This document shows, piece by piece, positions 9,498 to 18,349 of a DNA stretch of 64,000 bases. Under the pieces are notes generated by a model. The model did no database searches and was not told the origin of the DNA. It saw only the letters and a list, made by a program, of their open reading frames with translations. The position numbers were made by a program, and so were the translations under genes. This DNA comes from Novosphingobium sp. PhB57 (GTDB lineage: Bacteria; Pseudomonadota; Alphaproteobacteria; Sphingomonadales; Sphingomonadaceae). Positions within the stretch are counted from its first letter, which is position 1. The number at the start of each line of letters is the position of its first letter. The DNA lies in assembly GCF_004342985.1 (NCBI RefSeq), contig NZ_SMBO01000008.1, forward strand, positions 84,301 to 148,300. Direction: 5' to 3'.

Positions 9498-10811
9498 TCA
9501 GTCCTCCTTTTCCTTGATGTCGGGGTTGGCGGCAGCACCGCCGCGTTCACCATCCTTGAGGGTGTGCAGCGCGATCTGACGGTGATGACGGGCGTTCTGC
9601 TGGCGGCGAAGATCGCGCGCCCAGCCCGGAGCGGAATCGGCGGCAGGTCCCCTGGCGGCTTCCGAGGCGCTATCGGCGCCTTGCGGGCCTTCAAATCCGG
9701 CCCGCGCCGCTGAGCGACCGCGTTCGGCCGCCTCGCGAACACCGAAAGTCTGGCTCGCCTTTTGACGCGCCGCGCCGCCGGCGGCCTTCGCCATGCCGCT
9801 GAGGCCAGCGCCGACGCTCTGCGAGCCGGCAGCTGACTGACCCATGCTCCACGATGTCGACGCGGCAGCGCCCATGCTGGTGCCGGCGCGAACCGCGCCA
9901 AGCGCAGCGCCGCCGACCAGTTTGGCGGCACCGGCAGCGCCGCCCGCCCCCATGGCAATGATGCCAGCTGCGCCAACTCCGGTGCCGAGGGCGGCGCCCG
10001 CGCCGAGCTGCGGTGCGCCGGCCACAAGACCTGATGCGATCGACGGCCCGAAGATGCCAAGGCCGAACAGCGCAAGGCTGGCAAGGACCAGGCTGAGGGT
10101 CTGCCCGATGTCGGGCTCCTGGCCCTGGAGCGCCGAGGTGAACTCGTCGAAGAAATTCGAGCCAATCCCGACGATCACCGCCAGGACCATGACCTTGATG
10201 CCGGAGCTGACCACGTTGCCGAGCACGCGCTCGGCCAGGAAGGCTGTCCGGTTCCACAGCGCGAACGGCACCAGGATAAAACCTGCGAGGCTCGTAAGCT
10301 TGAACTCGAGGATGGTGACGAAGATCTGCACCGCAAGGATGAAGAAGGCGAGGATCACCAGCAGCCAAGCGAGCAGCAGGATCACGATGGTAAGGAAATT
10401 GTCGAAGAAGGTCGTGAAGCCCATAAGGTCCTTCACCTGTTCGAGCAGCGGCCAGGCCGCCGCGAAGCCTGTGCCCGCGAGCCGCCCTGGCTTGAGCAGA
10501 TCGGCCGCTGTGAGCACGCCTCCGCCGGCCGTAAGCCCGGCCTGCGCCAAGGAGCGGAACACGATGTCGCCGAGCGCCGAAAAATTGCCGATGATGAAGG
10601 CGAAGGCGCCGACATAGAGGACCTTGCGAATGAAACGCCCCAGAATGTTGTCCTCGCCGCCCATGGTCCAGAACAGGCCCGCGAGCGTCATGTCGATGCC
10701 GATCAGCGTGGCCGTCAGAAAGTGGACGTCGCCGCCCAGCAGTCCGAAGCCGCTGTCGATGTAGGCGATGAAGCTGGTCATGAAGCGGTCGATGACATTT
10801 AGATCATTCAT
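9498..10811 (-). CDS. trbL: TrbL/VirB6-like conjugal transfer membrane protein
   Basis: Polytopic inner-membrane channel component. About six hydrophobic segments fill residues 25-300, followed by a glycine/alanine-rich stretch and a long charged, alanine/arginine-rich cytoplasmic tail ending in lysine and glutamate. This arrangement is usual for TrbL. The start ATG (MNDLNVIDRF) was preferred to an upstream in-frame start whose extra 35 residues are arginine/proline rich and non-conserved. A 161-nt gap separates it from trbJ. That is where trbK (entry exclusion) sits in IncP-like operons, but I could not identify a trbK gene there. Confidence 0.9.
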   Translation of the reverse strand: MNDLNVIDRFMTSFIAYIDSGFGLLGGDVHFLTATLIGIDMTLAGLFWTMGGEDNILGRFIRKVLYVGAFAFIIGNFSALGDIVFRSLAQAGLTAGGGVLTAADLLKPGRLAGTGFAAAWPLLEQVKDLMGFTTFFDNFLTIVILLLAWLLVILAFFILAVQIFVTILEFKLTSLAGFILVPFALWNRTAFLAERVLGNVVSSGIKVMVLAVIVGIGSNFFDEFTSALQGQEPDIGQTLSLVLASLALFGLGIFGPSIASGLVAGAPQLGAGAALGTGVGAAGIIAMGAGGAAGAAKLVGGAALGAVRAGTSMGAAASTSWSMGQSAAGSQSVGAGLSGMAKAAGGAARQKASQTFGVREAAERGRSAARAGFEGPQGADSASEAARGPAADSAPGWARDLRRQQNARHHRQIALHTLKDGERGGAAANPDIKEKED

Positions 10812-10972
10812 GGCGCTGCACTTTCCAATCGGGGCGAAACACGGGTGACGAGGGTGTCGCGGGACGCGGCCAGGGGCGCGGAAAACCGCGTCCCGGCGCG
10901 GCGACGGGAGAGGCATGACCGTCGCCGCAAACGATGCTGAACCTGGAGCCGAAGGGGACCGGCTGTGCGCGG

Positions 10973-11719
10973 CTAGTTAGGCGTATAGGCCGTCCCGTCG
11001 CCGAGGAACTTGGCCGTGGCCGCCTGCGCATCGCTCGTCGCCTGCGCGCGGTTGGCCCGCTCGAGCGCATCGGCTCGGTAATGGGCGGCGAGGAGCTGCT
11101 GGATCTGGAACTGCTGCTTGGCGGTCAGTGCGAGCAGCTGATTGGTCGCCTGGCTGGCCTGCAGGGCACCTTCGGCGTTCTGGCTCCTCTCGACCATCGC
11201 CGAGAGCGCCGAGGCATCGCTCTGGATGTTCTCGACGACCTGCGCCTGTACCGTCATCGTATGCTGGTAGGCGGTCATCTCGGTGTCGAGCCGCGCCCTC
11301 GCGGCCGATACCTGGCTGCTGAGCGACAGCGAACCGTTGCTGGTAGGATAGAGCTGGCGGAACTGCTGGTTCAAGGTCGAGACCTGAAACTGGATCCCCT
11401 GCGCCTGCCCCATCAGTACATCGATCTGGCTGAGAGTCTGGGTGAGCGCCTGAAGTTCGGGAAAACCGATCGTCGTGAGGTTCTTTTCCTCGTTGAGCAG
11501 GCTCTGGGCCTCGTTCTGCAACGACTTGATCTGGTTGTTGACCTGCTGGAGCGTCCGTGCCGCCGTCAGCAGGTTCTGGCTGTAGTTGGTCGGGTCATAG
11601 ACGATTAGTGCCTGCGCCGGTGTCGACGGGAACGACATCGCCGCAAATGCGCCGCCAAGTGCGACGAGGGCCATGCATCCGGCGGCAAGCGAGGGACGGG
11701 AACGCGGTTTCACAATCAT
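10973..11719 (-). CDS. trbJ: TrbJ/VirB5-like conjugal transfer protein
   Basis: Periplasmic minor-pilus component of the type IV secretion system. A signal peptide covers about residues 1-36 (cut near PAQA), followed by the conserved IVYDPTNY start of the mature protein. The rest is almost wholly helical and glutamine rich, with repeated coiled-coil-like stretches. ATG was chosen with AAGGAG about 9 nt upstream; an earlier TTG overlaps that ribosome site and is rejected. It lies 26 nt after trbE and 161 nt before trbL. Confidence 0.92.
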   Translation of the reverse strand: MIVKPRSRPSLAAGCMALVALGGAFAAMSFPSTPAQALIVYDPTNYSQNLLTAARTLQQVNNQIKSLQNEAQSLLNEEKNLTTIGFPELQALTQTLSQIDVLMGQAQGIQFQVSTLNQQFRQLYPTSNGSLSLSSQVSAARARLDTEMTAYQHTMTVQAQVVENIQSDASALSAMVERSQNAEGALQASQATNQLLALTAKQQFQIQQLLAAHYRADALERANRAQATSDAQAATAKFLGDGTAYTPN

Positions 11720-11745
11720 CGGTCTTCTCCTTTGCAAACAGGCTT

Positions 11746-14193
11746 TCAGAAGCGGATTGCCGCTGGGAACGTGGCAGTGAGGTCGGAGGCCCAGGGGGCG
11801 TCGGAGCCGGCGAGAAAGCGGGACAGGAACTCGTCTCCGCCATGCTCGGCGATGAGGCGGTCGATTCGCTGCTGGGCAGCGGGTCCGGACGAGCCGCAGA
11901 GCGCCAGGGCAATCGGGCCGAGACCCAGTTCGAACAGACGATTCCCGCGGGCCGACTGGAGGTAGTAGTGATGCTTAGGGGTTGCCCGCGCGATGATCTC
12001 GATTTGCCGGTCATTAAGCCCGAAGGCCTCGTAGGCTTCGCGGGATTGCGGCTCGATCGCGCGGTCGTTGGGGAGGAATATCCGCTGCGGGCAGCTTTCG
12101 ATGATCGCCGGCGCAATCGAGCTCTGCGCCACATCGGCGAGGCTTTGCGTGGCGAACAGGACCGAGACGTTCTTCTTGCGGAGCGTTTTCAGCCACTCGC
12201 GGATGCGCGCGGAGAAGATCGGATCGTCGAGGAGGCTCCAGGCCTCGTCGAGCACCATTAGGGTCGGACGGCCGTCGAAGCGCTGTTCAATGCGGTGGAA
12301 TAGGTAGGTCAGCACCGGCGCGACCAGTCCCGACCGCCCCATCAATGCCTCCGTCTCGAAGCACTGGACGTCTGCGTCTGCCAGGCGCTCCTCGGCAGCA
12401 TCGAGCATGCCGCCAAACGTGCCCTCGAGCGTATAGGGCGCCAGCGCGGTGCGGAGGTTGTTCGACTGGAGCAGCAGTGACAGGCCCGTCAGCGTCCGCT
12501 CGCTTTCGGGAGCGCCGGCGAGGCTGGTGAGCGCCGACCAGACCTGATCGCGCATCTCTGGCGTTGGCAGGATCAGCAGGTGCGAGAGAAGATCGAGTAT
12601 CCAGTCGGCGGCCCAACTGCGCTCAGTCGGATCATCGATGCCCTTGAGCGGCTGGAAGCTGAGGCCGTTCAGGGCGTCGGTGCCGTGGCCCAGTGCATTA
12701 TGCGTTCCGCCCATCGCCAGCACAGCGGCGCGCGCGGAAAGCCCCATGTCGAACATGATCACCCGCGAGCCGGGATAGCGGCGGAACTGACAGGCGATCA
12801 GCGAGAGCAACACCGATTTGCCGGCTCCGGTCGGGCCGACGACGAGCAGGTGCCCGACATCGCCGACGTGGGTGGAGAAGCGAAACGGCGTCGATCCCTG
12901 CGTCCGTGCGTGGAACAGCGGCGGGCCGCCAAGATGTGTGTTGCCAACATCCCCCGCCCAGACCGCTGGAAGCGGAATGAGATGGGCGAGGTTGAGCGAG
13001 TGGACCAGCGGTTGCCGGACATTGGCGTAGACTTGCCCCGGCAACGACGAAAACCAGGCTTCGACCGCATTCACGCCTTCCCGGATGCATGTGAATCCGA
13101 GGCCGTTCACGACCCGCTCGACCGCACGAAGCTTTTCCGCGACCCGGGCGCGGTCCTCGTCGGCGACAGTGATGGTAGCCGTCAGATAGCCGAACGAGAC
13201 GTGATCGCCGCCCAGCGCCTGCAATGCGATATCGGCATCGACCACCTTGTTGTCGGCGTCGCTGTCGACCAACTGGGTTGGCTGGTTATACATGACTTCG
13301 CGCAGCAGCGCGGTGATCGACTTGCGCTTGTTGAACCACTGGCGCCGCAGCTTGGTGAGGACCTTGGTAGCGTCCGCACGGTCCATCGCGATGAAACGGG
13401 TCATCCAGCGATAACCGAATCCCTGATGGTTGAGGGCATCGAGCAGCCCAGGCCGGCTGACATTGGGGAAGCCCGGCAAAGTCAGCGTGCGAAGATGGAG
13501 CCGCCCAAGCTTCGGCTCGAGGCCACCGATGAACGCCCTGTCGGCCAAGAGGGCATCGAGGTAAACCGGCGTTTCGGGCATGGCGACATCGACCGCGCGG
13601 TCCGACACCGTGCCGTGCAAGTAGGAAAGCGTCTCGGTGCTGGAAAGCGCACGAACCTCAGGCATGAAACCCGCGAAGAGATCCAGAATGCGGTCGGTTT
13701 CGGCGATAAATCCTGCCAGGGCCGCACGCCAGTCGCGTCCTCTCCCGGTCTCGCTGTCAGCCTCCGGGCGCTCGACCAGCGACCGGCCGGCTGTATCGCT
13801 CGCATCAGCCGGAGGCAGCCAGAGCAGGGTTCCGGTGAACACACTCTCGAAATGGCCGCCTTCGGCTTCGAACGCGGCGCGTCGTTCCTCGTCAATCAGC
13901 CAGGACGCAGCGTCGGGAAAATCGCTACGCGGATAGCGCGAGATTTCCCGCCGATTGGCCTCGAAGAATATCGCCCAGCCAGAGCCGAGACGGCGCAGGA
14001 CGTTGTTGGCCCGGGCGCAGGTGCCGACCAGTTCAGCCTCGGTCGAACTCTCAAGATCGGGTCCGCGAAAAGCGAAACTGCGCTGAAAACTGCCGTCCTT
14101 GTTGAGCACTACCCCCGGGGCGACCAGCGCAGCCCACGGCAAGTGATCGGCAAGGCGGTCGAAGCGGGAGCGATATTCGGCAAGGTTCAGCAT
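11746..14193 (-). CDS. trbE: TrbE/VirB4-like conjugal transfer ATPase
   Basis: Large secretion ATPase (815 aa) that powers pilus assembly and substrate transfer at the inner membrane. The N-terminal half is the CagE/TrbE-VirB domain (LAEYRSR, F-AFRGPDLES). The C-terminal half is a P-loop NTPase with Walker A GPTGAGKS at about residue 450 and Walker B LMVLDEAWSLL at about 640. ATG at 14193 was chosen because homologues begin MLNLAEYR; the 40 residues encoded upstream lie within trbD. It overlaps the end of trbD by 7 nt. Confidence 0.95.
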   Translation of the reverse strand: MLNLAEYRSRFDRLADHLPWAALVAPGVVLNKDGSFQRSFAFRGPDLESSTEAELVGTCARANNVLRRLGSGWAIFFEANRREISRYPRSDFPDAASWLIDEERRAAFEAEGGHFESVFTGTLLWLPPADASDTAGRSLVERPEADSETGRGRDWRAALAGFIAETDRILDLFAGFMPEVRALSSTETLSYLHGTVSDRAVDVAMPETPVYLDALLADRAFIGGLEPKLGRLHLRTLTLPGFPNVSRPGLLDALNHQGFGYRWMTRFIAMDRADATKVLTKLRRQWFNKRKSITALLREVMYNQPTQLVDSDADNKVVDADIALQALGGDHVSFGYLTATITVADEDRARVAEKLRAVERVVNGLGFTCIREGVNAVEAWFSSLPGQVYANVRQPLVHSLNLAHLIPLPAVWAGDVGNTHLGGPPLFHARTQGSTPFRFSTHVGDVGHLLVVGPTGAGKSVLLSLIACQFRRYPGSRVIMFDMGLSARAAVLAMGGTHNALGHGTDALNGLSFQPLKGIDDPTERSWAADWILDLLSHLLILPTPEMRDQVWSALTSLAGAPESERTLTGLSLLLQSNNLRTALAPYTLEGTFGGMLDAAEERLADADVQCFETEALMGRSGLVAPVLTYLFHRIEQRFDGRPTLMVLDEAWSLLDDPIFSARIREWLKTLRKKNVSVLFATQSLADVAQSSIAPAIIESCPQRIFLPNDRAIEPQSREAYEAFGLNDRQIEIIARATPKHHYYLQSARGNRLFELGLGPIALALCGSSGPAAQQRIDRLIAEHGGDEFLSRFLAGSDAPWASDLTATFPAAIRF

Positions 14194-14447
14194 GCCAGGT
14201 ATCCTTTTTGCCGGAGATGGCGGATCAGGACGTTTGCGAATTCGGGGTCTCGCCGGGCGACGAAGACAGCCAGGCTGTGGCCGATCGCCCAGAGCGCAAT
14301 GCCGACCGGCCATTGCTGGAGGCCGAGGCCCAGCGCGGCCGCCAGGGTCCCGTTCACGATCGCGATCCCGCGCGGAGCCCCGCCCATCAGGATGGGCTGG
14401 ACGAGGCTCGCGTGGATCGGTGTTTCGAAGCCCTCGATATGGCTCAC
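14187..14447 (-). CDS. trbD: TrbD/VirB3-like conjugal transfer protein
   Basis: Small inner-membrane protein (86 aa) with the VirB3 pattern: a polar N-terminus containing TPIHASLVQPILMGGAPRG, two hydrophobic helices, then the cytoplasmic RRDPEFANVLIRHLRQKGYL. It starts at GTG, overlapping the trbC stop codon (GTGA), which shows coupling; a longer open frame extends upstream but lies antisense-free within trbC and is not conserved. It ends inside the start of trbE. Confidence 0.9.
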   Translation of the reverse strand: MSHIEGFETPIHASLVQPILMGGAPRGIAIVNGTLAAALGLGLQQWPVGIALWAIGHSLAVFVARRDPEFANVLIRHLRQKGYLAC

Positions 14448-14773
14448 GAGACCACGGCTCCCCCGCCGAAGCTGAAGAACGAGAGGAAGAACGACGAGGC
14501 GGCGAACGCGATCGAGAGCCCGAAGACGATCTGGATCAGCTTGCGAAAGCCGCCGGCGGTCTCGCCGAATGCCAGCGCGAGACCGGTGGTGATGATGATC
14601 AGCACCGCGACGATTTTGGCGACGGGGCCTTGGACCGACTCCAGCACTTTCTGCAGCGGATCCTCCCAAGGCATGCCCGAACCACTGGCAAGCACGGGCG
14701 AGGACACAGCCACAGCCACAGCAAGGACGAGGAGGCCGTTCAGATCGCGGCCGATAAGCTTCATGGAACGCAT
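14444..14773 (-). CDS. trbC: TrbC/VirB2-like pilin
   Basis: Major pilin precursor of 109 aa. A long signal peptide covers about residues 1-30 (ending VLASG). The mature part has WEDPLQKVLESVQGPVAK before two hydrophobic helices with a central G-ETAGGFRK loop, as in TrbC/VirB2 pilins. ATG is preceded by GAAGGAGAAG about 8 nt upstream. It overlaps trbB by 13 nt and trbD by four. Confidence 0.92.
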   Translation of the reverse strand: MRSMKLIGRDLNGLLVLAVAVAVSSPVLASGSGMPWEDPLQKVLESVQGPVAKIVAVLIIITTGLALAFGETAGGFRKLIQIVFGLSIAFAASSFFLSFFSFGGGAVVS

Positions 14774-15786
14774 GGGTCTTCTCCTTCAGGTTGAGGGGCG
14801 TTGAGGGTGTTGGGATTTCGGAAAGCGTCGGTGACGCGGTATTCGCCGCGTTCGTCGAGCCCGGCGACACGCGCGATCGTCTCGATACGGCGCGCGGCGC
14901 CGCGCCCGGCAATGAAGACGACGAGATCGATAGCCTCGGCGATCAGCCGGCGCGGAACAGTGGTCACCGCCTCCTGCACCAGCCCGTCGATGCGGTAGAG
15001 CGCGGCGCGCGCATTGTTGGCATGGACCGTCGCGATCCCGCCGGGATGCCCGGTATTCCACGCCTTCAGCATGTCGAGCGCTTCCGGCCCCCGCACTTCG
15101 CCGACGATGATCCGATCGGGACGAAGGCGCAGTGTCGAGCGGACGAGATCGCTCATAGACACTTTGCCCGCCCGCGTGCGGAGCGCGACGGTGTCGGCCG
15201 CGGGCGATTGCAGTTCTCTGGTGTCCTCGATAAGGATGACGCGCTCGTCGAGAATGGCCATTTCCGCAAGCAGCGCATTGGCGAGCGTGGTCTTGCCAGA
15301 GCTGGTACCGCCCGCGACCAGAATATTCGCGCGCTCCACGACCGCGCGAGATAGGAACCCAGCCTGCCCGGGTGTCATGATCCCGTCGCGCACATAATCG
15401 GCCAGCGTGTGGATCCGCGCCGCCGGCTTGCGGATCGAGAAGCATGGCGCGGTGGCGACGGGCGGCAGCAAGCCTTCGAAGCGCTCACCTGACCCGATCC
15501 CATGGGCTGGAAGTTCGGCCGAGACGATCGGCGCATCTGCGTGGACTTCGGCCCGGATATGCGAGGCCACGAGGCGGACGATGCGTTCGACCTGCGCGGG
15601 CTCGAAGCGGATATCGGTGTCGACCCGCCCTTCCCCGAGCACATCGACCCGCAGCGCGCCGTCGGGGTTCACCATGATCTCGATGATGCGCGGGTCTTCA
15701 AGCGCGGCGCGAATGGCCGGGCCCATGGCCGTGCGCAGCATCGCGCGGCGGCGCTCGGCCGAGACAGCGTCGGGTGCGTCGGTCAT
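14761..15786 (-). CDS. trbB: TrbB/VirB11-like conjugal transfer ATPase
   Basis: Hexameric traffic ATPase of the VirB11 family (341 aa). The N-terminal domain contains DPRIIEIMVNPDG. The RecA-like C-terminal domain has Walker A GGTSSGKTT at about residues 157-165, Asp box IEDTRELQ, Walker B IIVGEVRGPEALD and the His box GHPGGIATVHA. All key residues are present. It overlaps the copG-like gene upstream by four bases. Confidence 0.95.
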   Translation of the reverse strand: MTDAPDAVSAERRRAMLRTAMGPAIRAALEDPRIIEIMVNPDGALRVDVLGEGRVDTDIRFEPAQVERIVRLVASHIRAEVHADAPIVSAELPAHGIGSGERFEGLLPPVATAPCFSIRKPAARIHTLADYVRDGIMTPGQAGFLSRAVVERANILVAGGTSSGKTTLANALLAEMAILDERVILIEDTRELQSPAADTVALRTRAGKVSMSDLVRSTLRLRPDRIIVGEVRGPEALDMLKAWNTGHPGGIATVHANNARAALYRIDGLVQEAVTTVPRRLIAEAIDLVVFIAGRGAARRIETIARVAGLDERGEYRVTDAFRNPNTLNAPQPEGEDPCVP

Positions 15787-16184
15787 GCCAGTTCTCCCGA
15801 CCTGCGCTCGGCCAGCGTCCGCTGACCAGTGCCGATCTGGCGCCCGACCTGGGCCACGAACGCCTCGAAGCGCTCGCGGCCCACTGCACGGGCAGCGGCG
15901 TCGGCTTCGGGCAGCGGTGCCGTCACCGAAAGCTGGTAGCGAATGAACAGCGCGAGGCTTTCCAGCACGACATCGATATCACGCCGGCTTGCAGCGATCT
16001 CGCGAGAGAGGCGGTCGAAGCGGAGGCGCAGGAGGTCGTCGATCTCGTTCGAACCCTGCCGCGCGATCCAGGCCTTCAGCGCATCGTTGACGAGCCGGCT
16101 CTTGTTGCCGCGCGTGCCGGCCGCCAGGCGGTCGAGCGCCACGGTTACGTCCATGTCGAGGTAGAGGTTCTGGCGGATTTTCAT
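15783..16184 (-). CDS. CopG-family (ribbon-helix-helix) protein of trb operons
   Basis: Protein of 133 aa with an N-terminal ribbon-helix-helix pattern: KIRQNLYLDMDVTVALDRLA, then GNKSRLVNDALKAWIA. A helical C-terminal domain with one hydrophobic segment (LESLALFIRYQL) follows. Such genes sit between traG and trbB in alphaproteobacterial transfer operons and are expected to be autoregulators of the operon or accessory factors. ATG at 16184 has GAGG about 8 nt upstream. It overlaps traG slightly upstream (9 nt gap to its stop) and overlaps trbB by four bases. Confidence 0.8.
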   Translation of the reverse strand: MKIRQNLYLDMDVTVALDRLAAGTRGNKSRLVNDALKAWIARQGSNEIDDLLRLRFDRLSREIAASRRDIDVVLESLALFIRYQLSVTAPLPEADAAARAVGRERFEAFVAQVGRQIGTGQRTLAERRSGELA

Positions 16185-16192
16185 GAGCTGCC

Positions 16193-18217
16193 TCACATTC
16201 CAAGGGTGCGGGTGTGCTGGCTCTCGTCGAAGGCGAAGCCGCGGGCGACGGGGGTCAGTGCCTGCGCCTGATCCATGGCGCGCTTATCTGTGACGAGGTT
16301 GCCGTCATCGTCATTGGCAAGCTGGGGCTCGGTGACTTCGGGCTCTGCACGCGCGATCGGCTGCCCACCGCCCTGCCCTGGATGTTGCTGCTGCTGCGGG
16401 CCGCTCTCGTCCTCTGGGTCGGAGACGGCCATCTGCTCAGCGAGCTGCGCATGGCGTCGGCTCGACGTGCCTTTCCAGTCGTCCGGGCGCGGCGCGGGGC
16501 GGTCCGGATACTGGCCGGCGGCGATCGTGGGAGCGGGAAGCCGGCGTTCCGCGAAGTTCCGGTCGCGGTAGTAGCGCAGCTTTCCAGCCCTGATGGGCGC
16601 CATGCCCGACACGAGAATCAGTTCCTCATCCGGCGAGAGCTGCATAACTTCGCCTGGCGTCAGAAGCTGGCGGGCGGTCTCTTGGCGGCTGACCATGACG
16701 TGCGCGAGCCAGGGAGCGAGGCGGTGTCCGGCGTAGTTGCGCATGGCACGCTGTTCGGTTGCCGTACCGAGAGCATCGGAAATACGCTTGGCGGTACGCT
16801 CGTCGTTCGCCGCAAAGGCGACGCGGACATGGCAGTTGTCGAGGATCGAGTTGTGCTCGCCGTAAGCTTTCTCGATCTGGTTGAGGCTCTGGGCAATAAG
16901 GAATGCCCGGATGCTGTACCCCGCCATGAACGCGAGGCTGGTTTCAAAGAAGTCCAGGCGGCCGAGCGCCGGAAACTCGTCGAGCATCATCAGGAGCTGA
17001 TGCTTACGGCCGGCGCCGCCAAACCCGTCGAGCTGTTCAGTCAGTCTCCGTCCAATCTGGTTCAGCACAAGGCGGACGAGCGGCTTGGTACGGCTGATGT
17101 CCGATGGGGGAATTACGAGATAGAGCGAGCACGGCTGTTCGGCGTCGACGAGATCGGCGATTCGCCAGTCGCAGCGCGAGGTGACCTCCGCTATCGTCGG
17201 ATCGCGGTAGAGCCCAAGGAACGACATGGCCGTCGAAAGCACACCGGACCGTTCGTTCTCGCTCTTGTTGAGCAATTCGCGCGCTGCGGAGGCGACGACC
17301 GGATGGACGCGCGGCGCCTTATCGTCTCCAAGGTGGTTGGTCGTCAGCATCGCCCGCAACGTGGCGGCGAATGAGCGCTGGGGATCCGAAAGAAACGTGG
17401 CGACGCGGGCCAGCGTCTTCTCTTCCTCGGCGTAGAGGATGTGAAGGATTGCGCCGACCAGCAGCGAATGGCTGGTCTTTTCCCAGTGATTGCGGCGTTC
17501 GAGCGCGCCTTCGGGATCGACCAGGATGTCGGCGATGTTCTGGACGTCGCGGACTTCGTTGGCGCCGCGGCGCACCTCGAGCAGCGGATTGTAGTGGGCC
17601 GACGCCGCATCGGTGGGATTGAACAGCAGGCTATGCGAGAACCGCGCGCGCCATCCGGCGGTCAGCGTCCAGTTTTCACCCTTGATGTCGTGAATAACGG
17701 CGGAACCGGTCCAGGTGAGCAAGGTCGGCACTACCAGGCCCACGCCCTTGCCGGAGCGGGTGGGCGCGAACGCCAGGACATGCTCGGGGCCATCATGCCG
17801 CACATATTGGCGGCCGAGCTTTCCCAGCATGAGCCCCGCATTGCCGAGCAGGCCGGCGCGGACAATCTCGCGGTGACCCGCCCACCGCGCCGATCCATAG
17901 GTCGTGACCCGGCCCTTCTGACGGGCGCGCCAGAGTGAACCCGCTACAGCCGATCCGCAGCCCAGAAAGCCACTGGCGCCGGCGAGCAGACCGGCCTTGT
18001 CGAAGACCTCCGGGGCATACGCATCAAAATGATACCACCAGCCAAAGAGCGCCCAGGGTTCGTAGAACGGAACACCGAAAAGGCGGAATGAAGCCTCACC
18101 AAGTTCGGGTTGGTAGGCCAGCATGGCAGCTGCCCACTGCGTCGAGACCCAGAGCCCAGCAAACATGATCGCGAAGACGACAAGGATCTGACCGACGAGA
18201 AGTTTGGTGGGCGTCAC
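16193..18217 (-). CDS. traG: TraG/VirD4-like conjugal coupling protein
   Basis: Type IV coupling protein (674 aa) that links the relaxase-DNA complex to the mating channel. Two N-terminal membrane helices lie at about residues 8-34 and 80-100. The P-loop APTRSGKGVG is at about 150-159, and Walker B LLMMLDEFPALGRL at about 405. The C-terminus is rich in Pro, Gln and Glu and not conserved. The start is GTG. It is the first gene of the long trb operon. In related elements the relaxase gene lies close upstream of traG; here it is about 36 kb away with cargo between. Confidence 0.95.
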   Translation of the reverse strand: MTPTKLLVGQILVVFAIMFAGLWVSTQWAAAMLAYQPELGEASFRLFGVPFYEPWALFGWWYHFDAYAPEVFDKAGLLAGASGFLGCGSAVAGSLWRARQKGRVTTYGSARWAGHREIVRAGLLGNAGLMLGKLGRQYVRHDGPEHVLAFAPTRSGKGVGLVVPTLLTWTGSAVIHDIKGENWTLTAGWRARFSHSLLFNPTDAASAHYNPLLEVRRGANEVRDVQNIADILVDPEGALERRNHWEKTSHSLLVGAILHILYAEEEKTLARVATFLSDPQRSFAATLRAMLTTNHLGDDKAPRVHPVVASAARELLNKSENERSGVLSTAMSFLGLYRDPTIAEVTSRCDWRIADLVDAEQPCSLYLVIPPSDISRTKPLVRLVLNQIGRRLTEQLDGFGGAGRKHQLLMMLDEFPALGRLDFFETSLAFMAGYSIRAFLIAQSLNQIEKAYGEHNSILDNCHVRVAFAANDERTAKRISDALGTATEQRAMRNYAGHRLAPWLAHVMVSRQETARQLLTPGEVMQLSPDEELILVSGMAPIRAGKLRYYRDRNFAERRLPAPTIAAGQYPDRPAPRPDDWKGTSSRRHAQLAEQMAVSDPEDESGPQQQQHPGQGGGQPIARAEPEVTEPQLANDDDGNLVTDKRAMDQAQALTPVARGFAFDESQHTRTLGM

Positions 18218-18226
18218 GGTAGTTCT

Positions 18227-18247
18227 CCACCCCGGTTGTCCGGGTGG
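18227..18247 (-). promoter_or_regulatory. Hairpin overlapping the traG ribosome site
   Basis: Inverted repeat with arms CCACC(C)CGG / CCGGGTGG and a 4-nt loop, with one bulged base. On the minus strand its 3' arm runs into the GTGGAG that should serve as ribosome site for the traG GTG start 10 nt further on. It could limit translation of the operon's first gene. Confidence 0.4.
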
Positions 18248-18301
18248 AAAAATAATCCGTGATCGGCTGAGAAAAATAAACGGCGCTAATTGGTGTTAAT
18301 T

Positions 18302-18321
18302 GGATATTGCCGGATATTGCT
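18302..18321. repeat. Tandem 10-bp repeat upstream of traG
   Basis: Two head-to-tail copies of GGATATTGCY about 85-105 nt upstream of the traG start, in the AT-rich gap before the conjugation operon. The place and spacing (one helical turn) fit an operator, but no binding protein is known. Confidence 0.4.
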
Positions 18322-18349
18322 GGTCACGCCTTCAATAGAGCCAAGCGAT

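Noticed and set aside
10812..10972. trbK (entry-exclusion lipoprotein) between trbJ and trbL
   Set aside because: The place fits, but no frame with a lipobox or suitable start was found.
12580..14475. 631-codon plus-strand open frame antisense to trbE
   Set aside because: Shadow of trbE in GC-rich DNA: arginine-rich, no family, no ribosome site.
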